A program made the position numbers and the translations under genes. Shown here one piece after another: positions 23,692 to 33,078 of a stretch of 43,610 nt of DNA (position 1 is its first letter; each line of letters starts with the position of its first letter). This DNA comes from Acidobacteriota bacterium. GTDB taxonomy: Bacteria > Acidobacteriota > Terriglobia > Terriglobales > Acidobacteriaceae. The stretch is from assembly GCA_021818105.1 (NCBI GenBank), contig JAKAFB010000021.1, forward strand, positions 1 to 43,610, given 5' to 3'. Under the pieces are notes generated by a model. That model was not told where the DNA came from. It saw only the letters and a program-made list of their open reading frames with translations, and searched no databases.

Positions 23692-26250
23692 CTAACGGCG
23701 GCGCTTGCCGCCCTTCCGTCGTGCCTGCTTGAGCACTTTGCTCACGTGGGTGGGAGCCTTGCGCGGCTTTTTCTGTGTGTGGGGAGCTAGCGCGGCCCTT
23801 TTTCCCGTCAGGGGAATTTCCTCTTCCACAATCGAGAACTGTAGCTTGCGCTCCTGTGCCAGAATGCGATCCAGAATCACCTGGACGCGGTCGCCTGCGC
23901 GGAACCGCCGTCCCAACCGCTCGCCCACAATCTCGTGTGTATTTTCTCGCCATGTGTAGTGATCATCACGCAAGGAGTCAATCGGCACAAGCCCCTCCAC
24001 AAACAGGTCAATCAGCTCTACAAACAATCCGAACTTTGTGGGATTCAGCACCAGAGCCGAAAACTCTTCACCCACACGGTCCTGCATATAACGCACCTTC
24101 TTCCACTCAACGAGTTCCCGCTCTGCATCTGCGGCTCGACGTTCGCTCTGGCTCGCTTCATCGGCAATCTGCGCCAGTTCCGTCTCAGGAATCGGAGGTT
24201 CACCTGTCACGACATCCTTCGCGACACTCCGGCCTGCCGTCAGCCTAAATTGCGGGTTGTGTCCCTCATGAACATGCGTCCACGGTGAGGCGTGTCGTCC
24301 CTCTCCCACTTCTCCGGTACCCGGAATGCCACGGTGTAACATCTCTTTCGCGATGCGATGAACAATCAGATCAGGGTAACGGCGGATGGGCGAGGTGAAG
24401 TGTGTATACGTCGGAGCAGCTAGCGCAAAGTGTCCTTCATTAATCTCCGAGTAGCGTGCCTGTCGGAGTGAACGCAGCATCAGATAGCTCAAAATGCGCT
24501 CTTCCGGTGTGCCCTCAATGCGCGATGCCAGCGCTTGGTACATGCGCGGTGTCACGGCAATGTCCTCGGTCACTTCATGTATGCGCGGGTTCCGTCCGCG
24601 TCCATAAGATTCACGCCGCTCCCCGCGCGTCTGGATGCGCCGCACTGGTAGTGCGCCAAGGCCAAGCGAATGTCCAAATGTTGCGGCAATTTCCTCAAAC
24701 TGTGCCACGCGGCGTGGCTCCGGTTTTTCGTGTATGCGATAAAGCGACGGTACGCCCAGGTCTTCCAGCCACGTCGCCACGCATTCATTGGCCGCCAGCA
24801 TAAACTCTTCAATCAGCCGGTTAGCCCATGTGCGCTCTGCTCGCGTTACGCCGCGCATCTGCCCATGCTCGTCAAACTCAATCACTGGCTCCGGCAGGTC
24901 AAAGTCGATGCTGCCACGCTCCTCGCGCCGCTTGTTCAAGAAACCTGCGAGCTTGCGCATGCGCTCGAACTCCGGAACCAATGTGGAGTAATGCATGCGC
25001 ATTTCCACATCGCCTTCCAGAATTGCGTGCACTTCGTCATATGTCATGCGAGCCGCGGAACGGATCACGCCTTCTGCAAGCTCGTAGCTCACGATGTGTC
25101 CTTCTGATGAGATTTGCATAATGCAGCTCAGCACCAGGCGATCCTCATCGGGACGCAGGCTGCAAATATCTGTAGAGAGTTCCTGTGGCAGCATTGGAAT
25201 GGCCCGGTCCGGGAAGTACACACTCGTGCCACGTAGCCGCGCTTCCAGGTCAAGGTCCGTGCCTGCGCGCACATATTCAGCCACATCGGCAATATGCACC
25301 TGTAACTCGTAGCCCCCGCCCGCGTGTTCCTTCACCAGCACCGCATCATCAAAGTCCTTCGCCGTTTCACCATCAATGGTCACAATCGGCAACCCGCGAA
25401 AGTCCCGCCGCCGCGCTACCTCCGCCGTATCCAGCTGCGCAACCGTTCGCGCCTCGGCCAGCACGTGCTCAGGGAAAATGCGTGGTAGCTGGTGCTTGCG
25501 AATCATCATCTCCACATCCACGCCAAAGTCATCCGGATCGCCGAGCACTTCAATCACGCGCCCCATCGGCTGCCGAGTCGGCGAGGGCCAACTGGTGATT
25601 TCCACGTCCACCACAAGCCCTTCCAGGTCGTCATGCTTAGCCGCTGCCGCAGCCTCCTTGCCCAACACGCGGTGTGGCGTAATGTCTGTGCCCGCAGCGG
25701 ACAGCTCCTGGCCCGGCGAAATCAGAATGTGCTGTGACATGCGTTCGTCAAAGGGCACAACGGTGTGTTCCCGCGTTCTTCCAGCGCGGGCATAATGGAA
25801 GACGCCCACCACCGTAGGGTTGCGCCGCTCCAGAATGCGCGCAATGCGTCCTGCTCGCCGGCCATCTGCGCGTGGCGGATCCAGTTCCACCAGCACCTGA
25901 TCCCCCTGCATGGCGCCGCCCATTTCGCTCGGCGGAATGAAGATGTCTTCCATCCCCGCGGCCTGCCGCGGATTGGGCCTCACGAACCCATAACCGTCGC
26001 GATGCAAATCCAGCCGCCCGGCAACCAGGTTGTCGCGTCCGCCGGCAAAGCCAGATACCGCCCTCGGCGTACCCCACTGTTCACGGTCCACCTTGGTCAG
26101 TTCCCCGCGCAGCGTTAACCGTGCAAGCTGTTCGAGCAGCAGGCGCCGCTCCCGTCCGCCGCCTAGTCCCAACTCGCGCACAAGCTGCTTGAAGCCTGCC
26201 TTGCCACCGGGCGATCGGCCTATCCTCGCCACCAGTTCGCGGTCTGTCAT
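23692..26250 (-). CDS. rnr: Ribonuclease R
   Basis: An 852-residue RNase II/R exoribonuclease for 3'-5' degradation of structured RNA. An N-terminal winged helix (residues 1-60) is followed by cold-shock domains (DLHRDGYGFVRPNP; DIFIPPSEMGGAMQGDQV), the RNB catalytic domain with its acidic cluster TIDGETAKDFDDAVLV, the FTSPIRRYPDLIVHR segment, an S1 domain (GLFVELIDLFVEGLVPI) and a basic C-terminal tail rich in Lys/Arg, the RNase R pattern rather than RNase II. About 36 extra residues lie between RNB and S1 (residues ~637-702). At the chosen ATG, GGAGGT directly abuts the start codon, an unusually short spacing; a TTG six codons upstream has no site at all. Confidence 0.93.
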   Translation of the reverse strand: MTDRELVARIGRSPGGKAGFKQLVRELGLGGGRERRLLLEQLARLTLRGELTKVDREQWGTPRAVSGFAGGRDNLVAGRLDLHRDGYGFVRPNPRQAAGMEDIFIPPSEMGGAMQGDQVLVELDPPRADGRRAGRIARILERRNPTVVGVFHYARAGRTREHTVVPFDERMSQHILISPGQELSAAGTDITPHRVLGKEAAAAAKHDDLEGLVVDVEITSWPSPTRQPMGRVIEVLGDPDDFGVDVEMMIRKHQLPRIFPEHVLAEARTVAQLDTAEVARRRDFRGLPIVTIDGETAKDFDDAVLVKEHAGGGYELQVHIADVAEYVRAGTDLDLEARLRGTSVYFPDRAIPMLPQELSTDICSLRPDEDRLVLSCIMQISSEGHIVSYELAEGVIRSAARMTYDEVHAILEGDVEMRMHYSTLVPEFERMRKLAGFLNKRREERGSIDFDLPEPVIEFDEHGQMRGVTRAERTWANRLIEEFMLAANECVATWLEDLGVPSLYRIHEKPEPRRVAQFEEIAATFGHSLGLGALPVRRIQTRGERRESYGRGRNPRIHEVTEDIAVTPRMYQALASRIEGTPEERILSYLMLRSLRQARYSEINEGHFALAAPTYTHFTSPIRRYPDLIVHRIAKEMLHRGIPGTGEVGEGRHASPWTHVHEGHNPQFRLTAGRSVAKDVVTGEPPIPETELAQIADEASQSERRAADAERELVEWKKVRYMQDRVGEEFSALVLNPTKFGLFVELIDLFVEGLVPIDSLRDDHYTWRENTHEIVGERLGRRFRAGDRVQVILDRILAQERKLQFSIVEEEIPLTGKRAALAPHTQKKPRKAPTHVSKVLKQARRKGGKRRR

Positions 26251-26543
26251 ACCTCCAGAGTAGGACAAAAGCAGCTTCCGCGCAGGCCAATTGATTCATC
26301 GGGGTGAAACAAAGAGTGAGTCTCAGCCATTAATGTGTGCCAAGCCGCACGGGCTGAACCTTTCCAGCGCGTCTTCACGCACCATGCAGTGTGAAGACAA
26401 CGAATGGGCTGGGAACGCACGCTGCACTCGACTACCACGCTACTGCTACAATGGATAATGTTGCAGTGTGCGGTGAAGCACTTGTATCGCATCTCCCAAC
26501 CCTGACGGCTTTTGCCCAATCCACGCGAAGGAATTCCACGCTT
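26251..26543. other. Divergent intergenic region between rnr and typA
   Basis: About 290 bp must hold promoters for both genes. The open frame that continues upstream of typA to 26391 is not family-like and is treated as leader. No clear paired -35/-10 or riboswitch-like fold was found. Confidence 0.35.
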
Positions 26544-28361
26544 GTGAGCCAGACGATACGCAATATCGCCATCATCGCCCATGTTGACCACGGCAAGACC
26601 ACACTTGTTGACGCCATGTTGCGCCAGTCCGGCACCTTCCGCGCCAACGAGCAGGTAGCCGAGCGGGTGATGGACTCGAATGAGCTGGAGCGGGAACGCG
26701 GAATCACTATTCTCGCCAAAAACACGGCCATTAACTATGCTGGCGGCAAAATCAATATTGTCGATACGCCGGGCCATGCCGACTTTGGTGGCGAGGTTGA
26801 ACGCGCGCTCAAAATGGTGGACGGCGTGATGCTGCTGGTGGATGCTGCCGAGGGGCCGCTGCCGCAGACGCGCTACGTGCTGGCTAAGGCGTTGGAGGCC
26901 AAGCTGCCACCCATCGTCGTCATCAATAAGATTGACCGCCCCGACGCGCGCCCACAGGAAGTGCTGAACGAGATCTACGACCTGTTCATTGATCTCGACG
27001 CCGATGAGCATCAGCTTGAGTTCCCCGTGCTCTACGCGGTTTCAAAGGCTGGTACGGCAACCACTGACATGGCAAAGCCGGGCACGGACCTGCAGCCTCT
27101 GTTTGACGCAATTGTATCTACCATCCCTCCCGCCACAGGTGATGTGGACGGCGCGCTGCAAATTCTCGTTACAAATCTCGACTACTCCGACTACTTCGGC
27201 CGCATCGCCATCTGTCGCGTGTTTCAGGGCACGCTCCATGTCGGGGATGAGGTGTATATCTCCAAACGGGACGGCTCCCTCCAGAAGACGCGTATCACCA
27301 AGCTCTTTACCTTCAGCGGCCTCAAGCGCATTGAGATAACCGAGACTACGATGGGCGACATTGTGGCCGTGGCCGGCGTGGAAGGCATCACGATTGGTGA
27401 AACCATCACCTGCGTGGAACATCCCGCGCCTCTGCCGCTCATCGTCATCGACGAGCCAACCATCGCCATCCAGTTCAGCGTGAACAACTCACCTTTCGCC
27501 GGACGCGAAGGCCAGTATGTGACCAGCCGCAACCTGCGCGAGCGGCTGGAAAAAGAGCTGCTCACCAATGTCTCTATTCGCGTGGAAGAAACAGGCTCGC
27601 CGGATACCTTCAAGGTGCTGGGCCGCGGCGAATTGCAGCTTGCAATCCTTATAGAGATGATGCGCCGCGAAGGCTACGAACTCATGGTCGGTCGGCCTGA
27701 AATCGTAACCAAGGCCGTGGATGGTGTGCGCATGGAGCCGGTCGAGCATCTTACTATCGACGTGCCGGAAGAGCATACAGGCGTGGTGATTGAGAAGCTG
27801 GGGCCGCGCAAGGGTGAGATGACCAAGATGCACAATCATGGCTCAGGACGCGTGCGCATGGAGTTTCGTGTGCCCAGCCGCGGCCTCATTGGCCTGCGCA
27901 GTGAGATGCTCACCGAGACGCGCGGCACCATCGTGATGAACGCCCTTTTTGACGGCTATATTCCCTATCAGGGCGAAATCCCGCAGCGGCCTACGGGCGC
28001 GCTTATCGCGGATCGCCATGGCACAACCACGACTTATTCGCTCAACGGCTTGCAGGAACGCGGCATTCTATTCGTCGGGCCCGGTGTGGAAGTCTACGAG
28101 GGGATGATCGTCGGCGAACACTCGCGTGACAACGACCTCGATGTGAACGTGGTGCGCGAAAAGAAGATGACCAACATGCGCGCATCCAGCGCGGATGAGG
28201 CAATCCGCCTCGTGCCTTACAAGGCGCTCAACCTGGAACAAGCCATCGAATTCATCGCCGACGATGAGTTGGTGGAAGTTACACCGAAGTCCCTGCGTCT
28301 GCGCAAGAAGATCCTGCAGGCGAATCGCAGGCCGAAGCGGTGGGAAAAGGGCATTGAGTAA
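26544..28361 (+). CDS. typA: Ribosome-associated GTPase TypA/BipA
   Basis: A 605-residue translational GTPase (E. coli BipA 607). G1 [10 protein letters not shown], the switch RERGITI, G3 [10 protein letters not shown] and G4 [10 protein letters not shown] are intact; the BipA-specific C-terminal domain is visible in [13 protein letters not shown] and the [14 protein letters not shown] segment. It helps 50S ribosome assembly and growth under stress. The start is GTG at 26544 ([16 protein letters not shown]), which matches the family N-terminus; an AAGGA lies 12 bases upstream, a rather long spacing. An upstream ATG would add a 51-residue extension with no family support. It converges with purK at 28 bp. 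Confidence 0.95.
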   Translation: MSQTIRNIAIIAHVDHGKTTLVDAMLRQSGTFRANEQVAERVMDSNELERERGITILAKNTAINYAGGKINIVDTPGHADFGGEVERALKMVDGVMLLVDAAEGPLPQTRYVLAKALEAKLPPIVVINKIDRPDARPQEVLNEIYDLFIDLDADEHQLEFPVLYAVSKAGTATTDMAKPGTDLQPLFDAIVSTIPPATGDVDGALQILVTNLDYSDYFGRIAICRVFQGTLHVGDEVYISKRDGSLQKTRITKLFTFSGLKRIEITETTMGDIVAVAGVEGITIGETITCVEHPAPLPLIVIDEPTIAIQFSVNNSPFAGREGQYVTSRNLRERLEKELLTNVSIRVEETGSPDTFKVLGRGELQLAILIEMMRREGYELMVGRPEIVTKAVDGVRMEPVEHLTIDVPEEHTGVVIEKLGPRKGEMTKMHNHGSGRVRMEFRVPSRGLIGLRSEMLTETRGTIVMNALFDGYIPYQGEIPQRPTGALIADRHGTTTTYSLNGLQERGILFVGPGVEVYEGMIVGEHSRDNDLDVNVVREKKMTNMRASSADEAIRLVPYKALNLEQAIEFIADDELVEVTPKSLRLRKKILQANRRPKRWEKGIE

Positions 28362-28389
28362 GTCTAGGTAAGTTGTTAGCGCTCCAGAT

Positions 28390-29568
28390 TTACAAGCGCC
28401 GCTTTGCTTCCAGAACGCGACTTAGCGCTTCCTCGGGAGTTGAGCCTGTGGCCGATAAGTGGCCCATCTTGCGGGCCGCTCGCGGAGTGTGCTTCTCATA
28501 GAGGTGCAGCCGTACACCGGGCACAGCAAGCGCCGCTGCAAAGTCCGGCTCCTTGCCCAGCCACACATCGCCCAGCAGATTCACAATTGCCGCCGGAGTG
28601 ATCAAGCTTGTATCGCCCAGCGGCAAGTTGCACGTCGTCCGCACCAGTTGCTCAAACTGGCTGGTCACGCAGCCGCGCTCACTTTGGTGATAGCTGTTGT
28701 GCGGGCGCGGCGCCAATTCGTTCACCAGCAATTGTCCATCTCGTGTCACAAACATTTCCACGCATAACAGGCCTTCAATGCCGAGTTTTGCGCTGATGTT
28801 CGCCGCCAACGCTTCAGCCCGCGCCTCCAACTCAGGTGAAATTCCAGCCGGCAATACGCTCCACGCCAGGATTTGATTCTCATGGTGATTGCGCGCAGCG
28901 GGAAAGCTGCGCACTTCGCCTGCGGGATTTCGTGCAGCCATTACGCTGATTTCGCACTCCAAGTCTAGTGCCTGCTCGGCCACTGCAGGACGTGCACCAA
29001 TGCTTTGCCATGCTGCTGCAATCGCTGCTTCGGTCGAATCCGTATCGATCCCGATGCGTGCCTGTCCCCGGCCGTCGTATCCCCCTCGGCCAATCTTCAA
29101 GAACACGTGCCCACCCAGTGCGGCCACAGCTGCCTGCAACTCCACTTCGCTCTGCACCACGCGGAAGGCACCCACCGGGAAGCTGTTTTCAGCAAGCCAC
29201 GTCTTTTGCAGCGTCTTGTCCTGGATGATGCGGATGGGTTCCACGCCGGGACGCAGCGGCGTAAGCCGCGCGACTTCAGCGAGTGCGTGCAAGCCAATCT
29301 GTTCAATTTCCAGCGTTACGGCATCGGCGCCGGTAGCCAGCCTGCGCGCGGCAGCCACGTCATCCCACGCGCCCACAATGGTCTCGTCCGTCACAAAACT
29401 TGCCGGGCACACCGGCTCCGGATCCATCACGCGCACGCGGTAGCCCATGGTCCGAGCAGCCATCGCTGTCATGCGCCCCAGTTGTCCGCCGCCTAAAATC
29501 GCAATCAGTGCGCCCGGACGCACAACTGTCGGCCTGTCCTGGAGCAGGGGATCGGTCATGCTGCTCAC
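28390..29568 (-). CDS. purK: N5-carboxyaminoimidazole ribonucleotide synthase
   Basis: A 392-residue ATP-grasp enzyme that carboxylates AIR with bicarbonate and ATP in purine synthesis. The N-terminal nucleotide fold [15 protein letters not shown] segment ([15 protein letters not shown]), the ATP-grasp core [15 protein letters not shown] and the metal/ATP site [16 protein letters not shown] are all present. The GTG start at 29568 overlaps the purE stop by four bases and has GGAG eight bases upstream; an ATG three codons later lies 17 bases from that site. Second gene of the purE-purK operon. Confidence 0.95.
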   Translation of the reverse strand: MSSMTDPLLQDRPTVVRPGALIAILGGGQLGRMTAMAARTMGYRVRVMDPEPVCPASFVTDETIVGAWDDVAAARRLATGADAVTLEIEQIGLHALAEVARLTPLRPGVEPIRIIQDKTLQKTWLAENSFPVGAFRVVQSEVELQAAVAALGGHVFLKIGRGGYDGRGQARIGIDTDSTEAAIAAAWQSIGARPAVAEQALDLECEISVMAARNPAGEVRSFPAARNHHENQILAWSVLPAGISPELEARAEALAANISAKLGIEGLLCVEMFVTRDGQLLVNELAPRPHNSYHQSERGCVTSQFEQLVRTTCNLPLGDTSLITPAAIVNLLGDVWLGKEPDFAAALAVPGVRLHLYEKHTPRAARKMGHLSATGSTPEEALSRVLEAKRRL

Positions 29569-30056
29569 TCGGGAAGCTCCTGCTCCATCACTTCCTGCGT
29601 CCGTTCAGCGCGCCACGCCTTCAGACGCTCATAAAGCGCATTGTCGGTGGTCGCCAGCATCTCGGCCGCAAACAGCGCTGCGTTCGCCGCACCCGCTTTG
29701 CCAATGGCGAGCGTCCCCACGGGAACGCCCTTGGGCATTTGCACAATGGAGAGTAGCGCATCCAGTCCATTCAGCTGCGTAGCTGCTACAGGTACTCCGA
29801 GAATGGGGACCAATGTTTTTGCCGCAAGCATGCCGGGCAGGTGTGCCGCTCCGCCGGCTCCCGCTATAATCACGCGCAGCCCGCGCTCCCGTGCAGTTTC
29901 GGCATACTCAAACAGCCAGTCCGGCGTGCGATGTGCGCTTACCACGCGCGCCTCATGCGGAATTTCCAGTGCGCGCAGTACTTCCACAGCCGCAGAGAGC
30001 ACCTCAAAGTCGCTCTTGCTGCCCATCACCACGCCCACCACCGGCGAGTTCTTCAT
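29565..30056 (-). CDS. purE: N5-carboxyaminoimidazole ribonucleotide mutase (class I PurE)
   Basis: A 163-residue class I PurE that converts N5-CAIR to CAIR. Active-site motifs are GSKSD (12-16), SAHRTP (40-45) and [11 protein letters not shown] (66-76), with [20 protein letters not shown] closing the site. Coupling with purK by a GTGA overlap supports the two-step bacterial pathway. The ATG at 30056 has no Shine-Dalgarno; a perfect TATAAT box ends only six bases before it. Confidence 0.96.
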   Translation of the reverse strand: MKNSPVVGVVMGSKSDFEVLSAAVEVLRALEIPHEARVVSAHRTPDWLFEYAETARERGLRVIIAGAGGAAHLPGMLAAKTLVPILGVPVAATQLNGLDALLSIVQMPKGVPVGTLAIGKAGAANAALFAAEMLATTDNALYERLKAWRAERTQEVMEQELPE

Positions 30057-30062
30057 ATTCTG

Positions 30063-30092
30063 ATTATACGAGCGGTAGGATGTGCAGGTGAA
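30063..30092 (-). promoter_or_regulatory. purE promoter giving a predicted leaderless transcript
   Basis: On the minus strand a perfect -10 TATAAT (30063-30068) is preceded by an 18-bp spacer and a -35-like TTCACC (30087-30092). Six bases separate the box from the purE ATG, so transcription would be expected to begin at or next to the A of the start codon. No ribosome-binding site is present, which agrees with leaderless translation. Confidence 0.6.
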
Positions 30093-30106
30093 CTTTACCG
30101 CGTGCC

Positions 30107-30766
30107 TTACATGGCTAGCAGCACGTCAAGAAAACGTGGCCCATGCACGCCCTTGATGCGCGTCATCTCAATATCGGCCGTTGCCGACGGGCCAGAGAAG
30201 ATGGTCGTCGGCAGCGTGGCCGTGGAGCCTAGTCGCGCAAAGCACTCAGGCACTGTTTCCACCACCTGTTCAGCCAGCACCACGCATAGGTGGTAGTCAG
30301 GTACGAGTGTAAGGATCCGTTGCCCCTGTGCTGCACCGGTTTGCAGCACGATTGATCCAGTCTCCGCGCAGGCCACAGTGCATCCGGTCAATACGCCATC
30401 AAGCTCGTCCAGTTGGTGCTCGCTATAGTGCTCAGCATTTTGAAAATCGAACCCAGCCGGCAACCATGCAGAAGGCAGTCCACCCGGAATGCCAATCCGC
30501 ATTCGCTTGCGCTCCGTAAGAATTCGTGCAACCTCAACGGCGATTTGCCCGCGTGCAATGCGTGTGACACCAGCGTCATATTCGATAAGGCGGTGTGTGA
30601 ATAGCCCCAGCAGCGCCTCACTTTGCAAGGCGCCTTCGCGCTTGTAGCGGCGCGATAACGCTGAGTACGATGCATCGATTGTCGCCGTGTCTGGACGGGA
30701 GGAGGCGCCAAGCGCAGTGCGAATACTGCTCAGAATCGCGGTACGTGCATCAATGCTTTCCGGCAT
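30107..30766 (-). CDS. lutC: L-lactate utilisation protein C (LUD domain)
   Basis: A 219-residue LUD-domain protein. [12 protein letters not shown] and the C-terminal [20 protein letters not shown] are the typical LutC segments. With LutA and LutB it forms an iron-sulphur enzyme system that oxidises L-lactate to pyruvate in the cytoplasm. The start overlaps the end of lutB by 17 bp and has AAGGAG eight bases upstream. Last gene of lutABC; purE begins 50 bp downstream with its own promoter. Confidence 0.9.
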   Translation of the reverse strand: MPESIDARTAILSSIRTALGASSRPDTATIDASYSALSRRYKREGALQSEALLGLFTHRLIEYDAGVTRIARGQIAVEVARILTERKRMRIGIPGGLPSAWLPAGFDFQNAEHYSEHQLDELDGVLTGCTVACAETGSIVLQTGAAQGQRILTLVPDYHLCVVLAEQVVETVPECFARLGSTATLPTTIFSGPSATADIEMTRIKGVHGPRFLDVLLAM

Positions 30767-32261
30767 CGCCCAGCTCCTTCGTGTCGTTCCGCTTTATCGT
30801 TTCATGTGACGCATAATTCTTCTTTGCCTTCTCCCGCTCGGCCCACCAGTCGCGGAAGCTCTGCGCGGGCAGCGGTCGCAGGTCGCGCGTCTGCGTCCAG
30901 CCGGAAAGCATCAGGGGTAGCCTCTCGATGAACCCATTCTGTGAAACAACGACCTTTTGCCCGATCTGCCCCAGATGCTGCGCCATCGAGAATCGATCCG
31001 CATCAGCCAGCAAAAATGCCGCGGCCTGCATGCCCATGTTCCATAGGCCGAGTCTGCCCGCGATTGTCTTCTGATCCTTCTGCACAACCTTGCTGCGCAG
31101 GTGTATCAGCACCTCGGGGATGTTTATCTTGACCGGACATACTTCATAACACGCGCCGCACAGCGATGAGGCATAGGGCAGAGTTCTGCCTTCCTGCATC
31201 TGATGCAACTGCGGCGTCAGAATTGCGCCAATGGGGCCCGGATAGACCGACTCATACGCATGTCCTCCCGTCTGGTGGTAGACCGGGCATGCGTTCAGGC
31301 ACGCGCCACAGCGGATGCATTGCAGCGTTTGGCGGGCCTCGCTATCGGCAAGAATCGGACTGCGTCCATTGTCAAGCAGCACAACATGAAACTCCTTTGG
31401 TCCGTCGCCCGCATGCACGCCGCTCCAGATGGAGTTGTACGGATTCATGCGCTCGCCGGTAGCCGACCGAGGCAGTGTCTGCAAAAAAACCTCGAGATCG
31501 CGATGTCGCGGAATAACTTTTTCTATTCCGACCAGTGAAATCAGTACGTCCGGCAGCGTCAGGCACATCCGTCCATTACCTTCTGACTCCACAATGCACA
31601 CCGCGCCATTCTCCGCGACCAGAAAATTTGCGCCAGAAATCGCAACCTTGATTCGCAGATATTTTTCCCGCAGATAAGCGCGCGCGGCAGATGCCAGATC
31701 CTCAGGCTTTTCACCGAGATCGGGCAGATTCATCTCGCGCTGGAAGATCTCCCGCACCTGTTGGCGATTCTTGTGCAGCGCCGGAACAACAAAATGTGAC
31801 GGCTTGTCGTGCCCAAGCTGAATAATCAGCTCGGCGAGGTCCGTCTCGTGTGGATGAATGCCATGTGCTTCAAGATTGCGGTTCAGCCCAATCTCTTCCG
31901 AGGTCATCGTTTTAATCTTGATGACCTCCTTTGCCGCATGGCGCCGCAGTAGATCAAGAATGATGCCGTTGGCCTCGGCGGCATCCCGTGCCCAGTGAAC
32001 ATGGCCGCCCGCGCGTGTGCAGTTTTCTTCAAACTGAACGAGATAGTTGTCTAGATACTCGAGCGCGTGTGCGCGAATTGCAGCTCCTGCTTCGCGCAAC
32101 TGCTCCCAGTCCTCAAGTTCCGCTACTACTCGATTGCGCTTGGCCTGGATAACGTTGGTTGCATGCCGCACGTTGCGGCGAATCTGCGAGTCGGCGAGCA
32201 ACTCTTTTGCGGCTTCAGGAAAGCTGCGATGCGACCACGGCGACTCTCTCTTCTCTGTCAA
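30750..32261 (-). CDS. lutB: L-lactate utilisation iron-sulphur protein B
   Basis: A 503-residue protein. The LUD domain occupies most of the N-terminal two thirds (KIKTMTSEEIGLNRNLE, HFVVPALHKNRQQVREIF, GANFLVAENGAVCIVESEGN). Two [4Fe-4S] motifs follow: CIRCGACLNACPVY and CGACYEVCPVKI. The start is TTG at 32261, forming a TTGA overlap with the lutA stop, and is supported by GGAGG seven bases upstream; the longer open frame to 32390 lies inside lutA. Function as for LutABC: electron transfer during lactate oxidation. Confidence 0.92.
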   Translation of the reverse strand: MTEKRESPWSHRSFPEAAKELLADSQIRRNVRHATNVIQAKRNRVVAELEDWEQLREAGAAIRAHALEYLDNYLVQFEENCTRAGGHVHWARDAAEANGIILDLLRRHAAKEVIKIKTMTSEEIGLNRNLEAHGIHPHETDLAELIIQLGHDKPSHFVVPALHKNRQQVREIFQREMNLPDLGEKPEDLASAARAYLREKYLRIKVAISGANFLVAENGAVCIVESEGNGRMCLTLPDVLISLVGIEKVIPRHRDLEVFLQTLPRSATGERMNPYNSIWSGVHAGDGPKEFHVVLLDNGRSPILADSEARQTLQCIRCGACLNACPVYHQTGGHAYESVYPGPIGAILTPQLHQMQEGRTLPYASSLCGACYEVCPVKINIPEVLIHLRSKVVQKDQKTIAGRLGLWNMGMQAAAFLLADADRFSMAQHLGQIGQKVVVSQNGFIERLPLMLSGWTQTRDLRPLPAQSFRDWWAEREKAKKNYASHETIKRNDTKELGDAGKH

Positions 32262-33007
32262 TGCACGCCTCCGTCGCCGCCCGCTGTGCATGCAAGAACC
32301 TCGGCAATATGCGCCGTGCGTACAAAGGTCCGCTGCCGATGCAGCGACCCATAGATGTGCATCAGGCATGAGTTGTCGACGGCCGTGCACACTTCAGCGC
32401 CTGTGTTCAGCACCGTGCGTACCTTGTCCGCCAGCATGGCTGAGGAGACGTCAGCATTTTTGATCGAAAACGTTCCGCCAAAGCCGCAGCACTCCTGCGG
32501 ATTCTCAAGCGGCAACAACTCCAGGCTGCGCACGCGCTTGAGCAGGCGAATGGGTATGTCCCCCAGGTGCAGGCTCCTTTGCGAGTGACAACTGGTGTGG
32601 TAGGTGACCTTGTGTGCAAATGTGGCGCCCACATCTTCCACGCCGAGTTTCTTCACCAGGAACTCCGTGAACTCATACACGCGTGGTAGCAGCATTTCCA
32701 CCTCTGCAGCTAGCTTTGTATCCTGTGCAAGTTCCGCGGCCTTCCTATAGTGGTCACGCATCATGGATACGCAGGAACTGGACGGCGCCACGACGGTTTC
32801 AGCGTCGCGATAGACGTTCACAAAGTGCCGGATGATGGGGATGGCTTCCCTCAGGTAGCCGGTGTTCCAGTGCATCTGGCCACAGCAGGTCTGTTCTCTG
32901 CGGAACTCGATCGTATGGCCCAGTCGCTCCAGCACGCGCACCACCGCCTTGCCGGTTTCAGGGAAAAGCGTGTCGTTGTAACAGGTGATGAACAGCGAAA
33001 CGAGCAA
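32258..33007 (-). CDS. lutA: L-lactate utilisation protein A (CCG-domain Fe-S oxidoreductase)
   Basis: A 249-residue protein with two cysteine-rich CCG domains: EQTCCGQMHWNTGY and NPQECCGFGGTFSIK, plus CHSQRSLHLGD. The start is placed at a TTG (33007, giving LVSLFITCYND) because LutA proteins begin with MKVSLF-like sequence at exactly this point; a second TTG at 33025 would add six residues encoded by a G-run. A run of nine G (33015-33023) sits seven bases before the chosen start, where the Shine-Dalgarno should be. First gene of lutABC. Confidence 0.85.
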   Translation of the reverse strand: MLVSLFITCYNDTLFPETGKAVVRVLERLGHTIEFRREQTCCGQMHWNTGYLREAIPIIRHFVNVYRDAETVVAPSSSCVSMMRDHYRKAAELAQDTKLAAEVEMLLPRVYEFTEFLVKKLGVEDVGATFAHKVTYHTSCHSQRSLHLGDIPIRLLKRVRSLELLPLENPQECCGFGGTFSIKNADVSSAMLADKVRTVLNTGAEVCTAVDNSCLMHIYGSLHRQRTFVRTAHIAEVLACTAGGDGGVH

Positions 33008-33014
33008 AGGATGT

Positions 33015-33023
33015 CCCCCCCCC
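33015..33023 (-). repeat. Homopolymer of nine G at the lutA ribosome-binding position
   Basis: Nine C on the plus strand, nine G on the coding strand, 7 bases before the preferred lutA start. If the upstream TTG (33025) were used the run would be inside the gene, and a change in length would shift the frame; at the preferred start it would change ribosome-site strength or spacing. Confidence 0.6.
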
Positions 33024-33045
33024 AAATGAATAACAGTAGAACTAC

Positions 33046-33067
33046 CTGCACGCCCCTGTGCGTGCAG
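33046..33067 (-). terminator. Perfect hairpin between the TPR gene and lutA
   Basis: Arms CTGCACGC (33046-33053) and GCGTGCAG (33060-33067) pair over 8 bp with a 6-base loop, 12 bases after the stop of the TPR gene. The sequence after it on the minus strand is T-rich but has no run. It may terminate the TPR transcript or act in the lut leader. Confidence 0.4.
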
Positions 33068-33078
33068 CGTATTATCCC

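Noticed and set aside
26391..26543. N-terminal extension of TypA from an upstream ATG
   Set aside because: The added 51 residues have no family counterpart; the GTG at 26544 gives the standard N-terminus.
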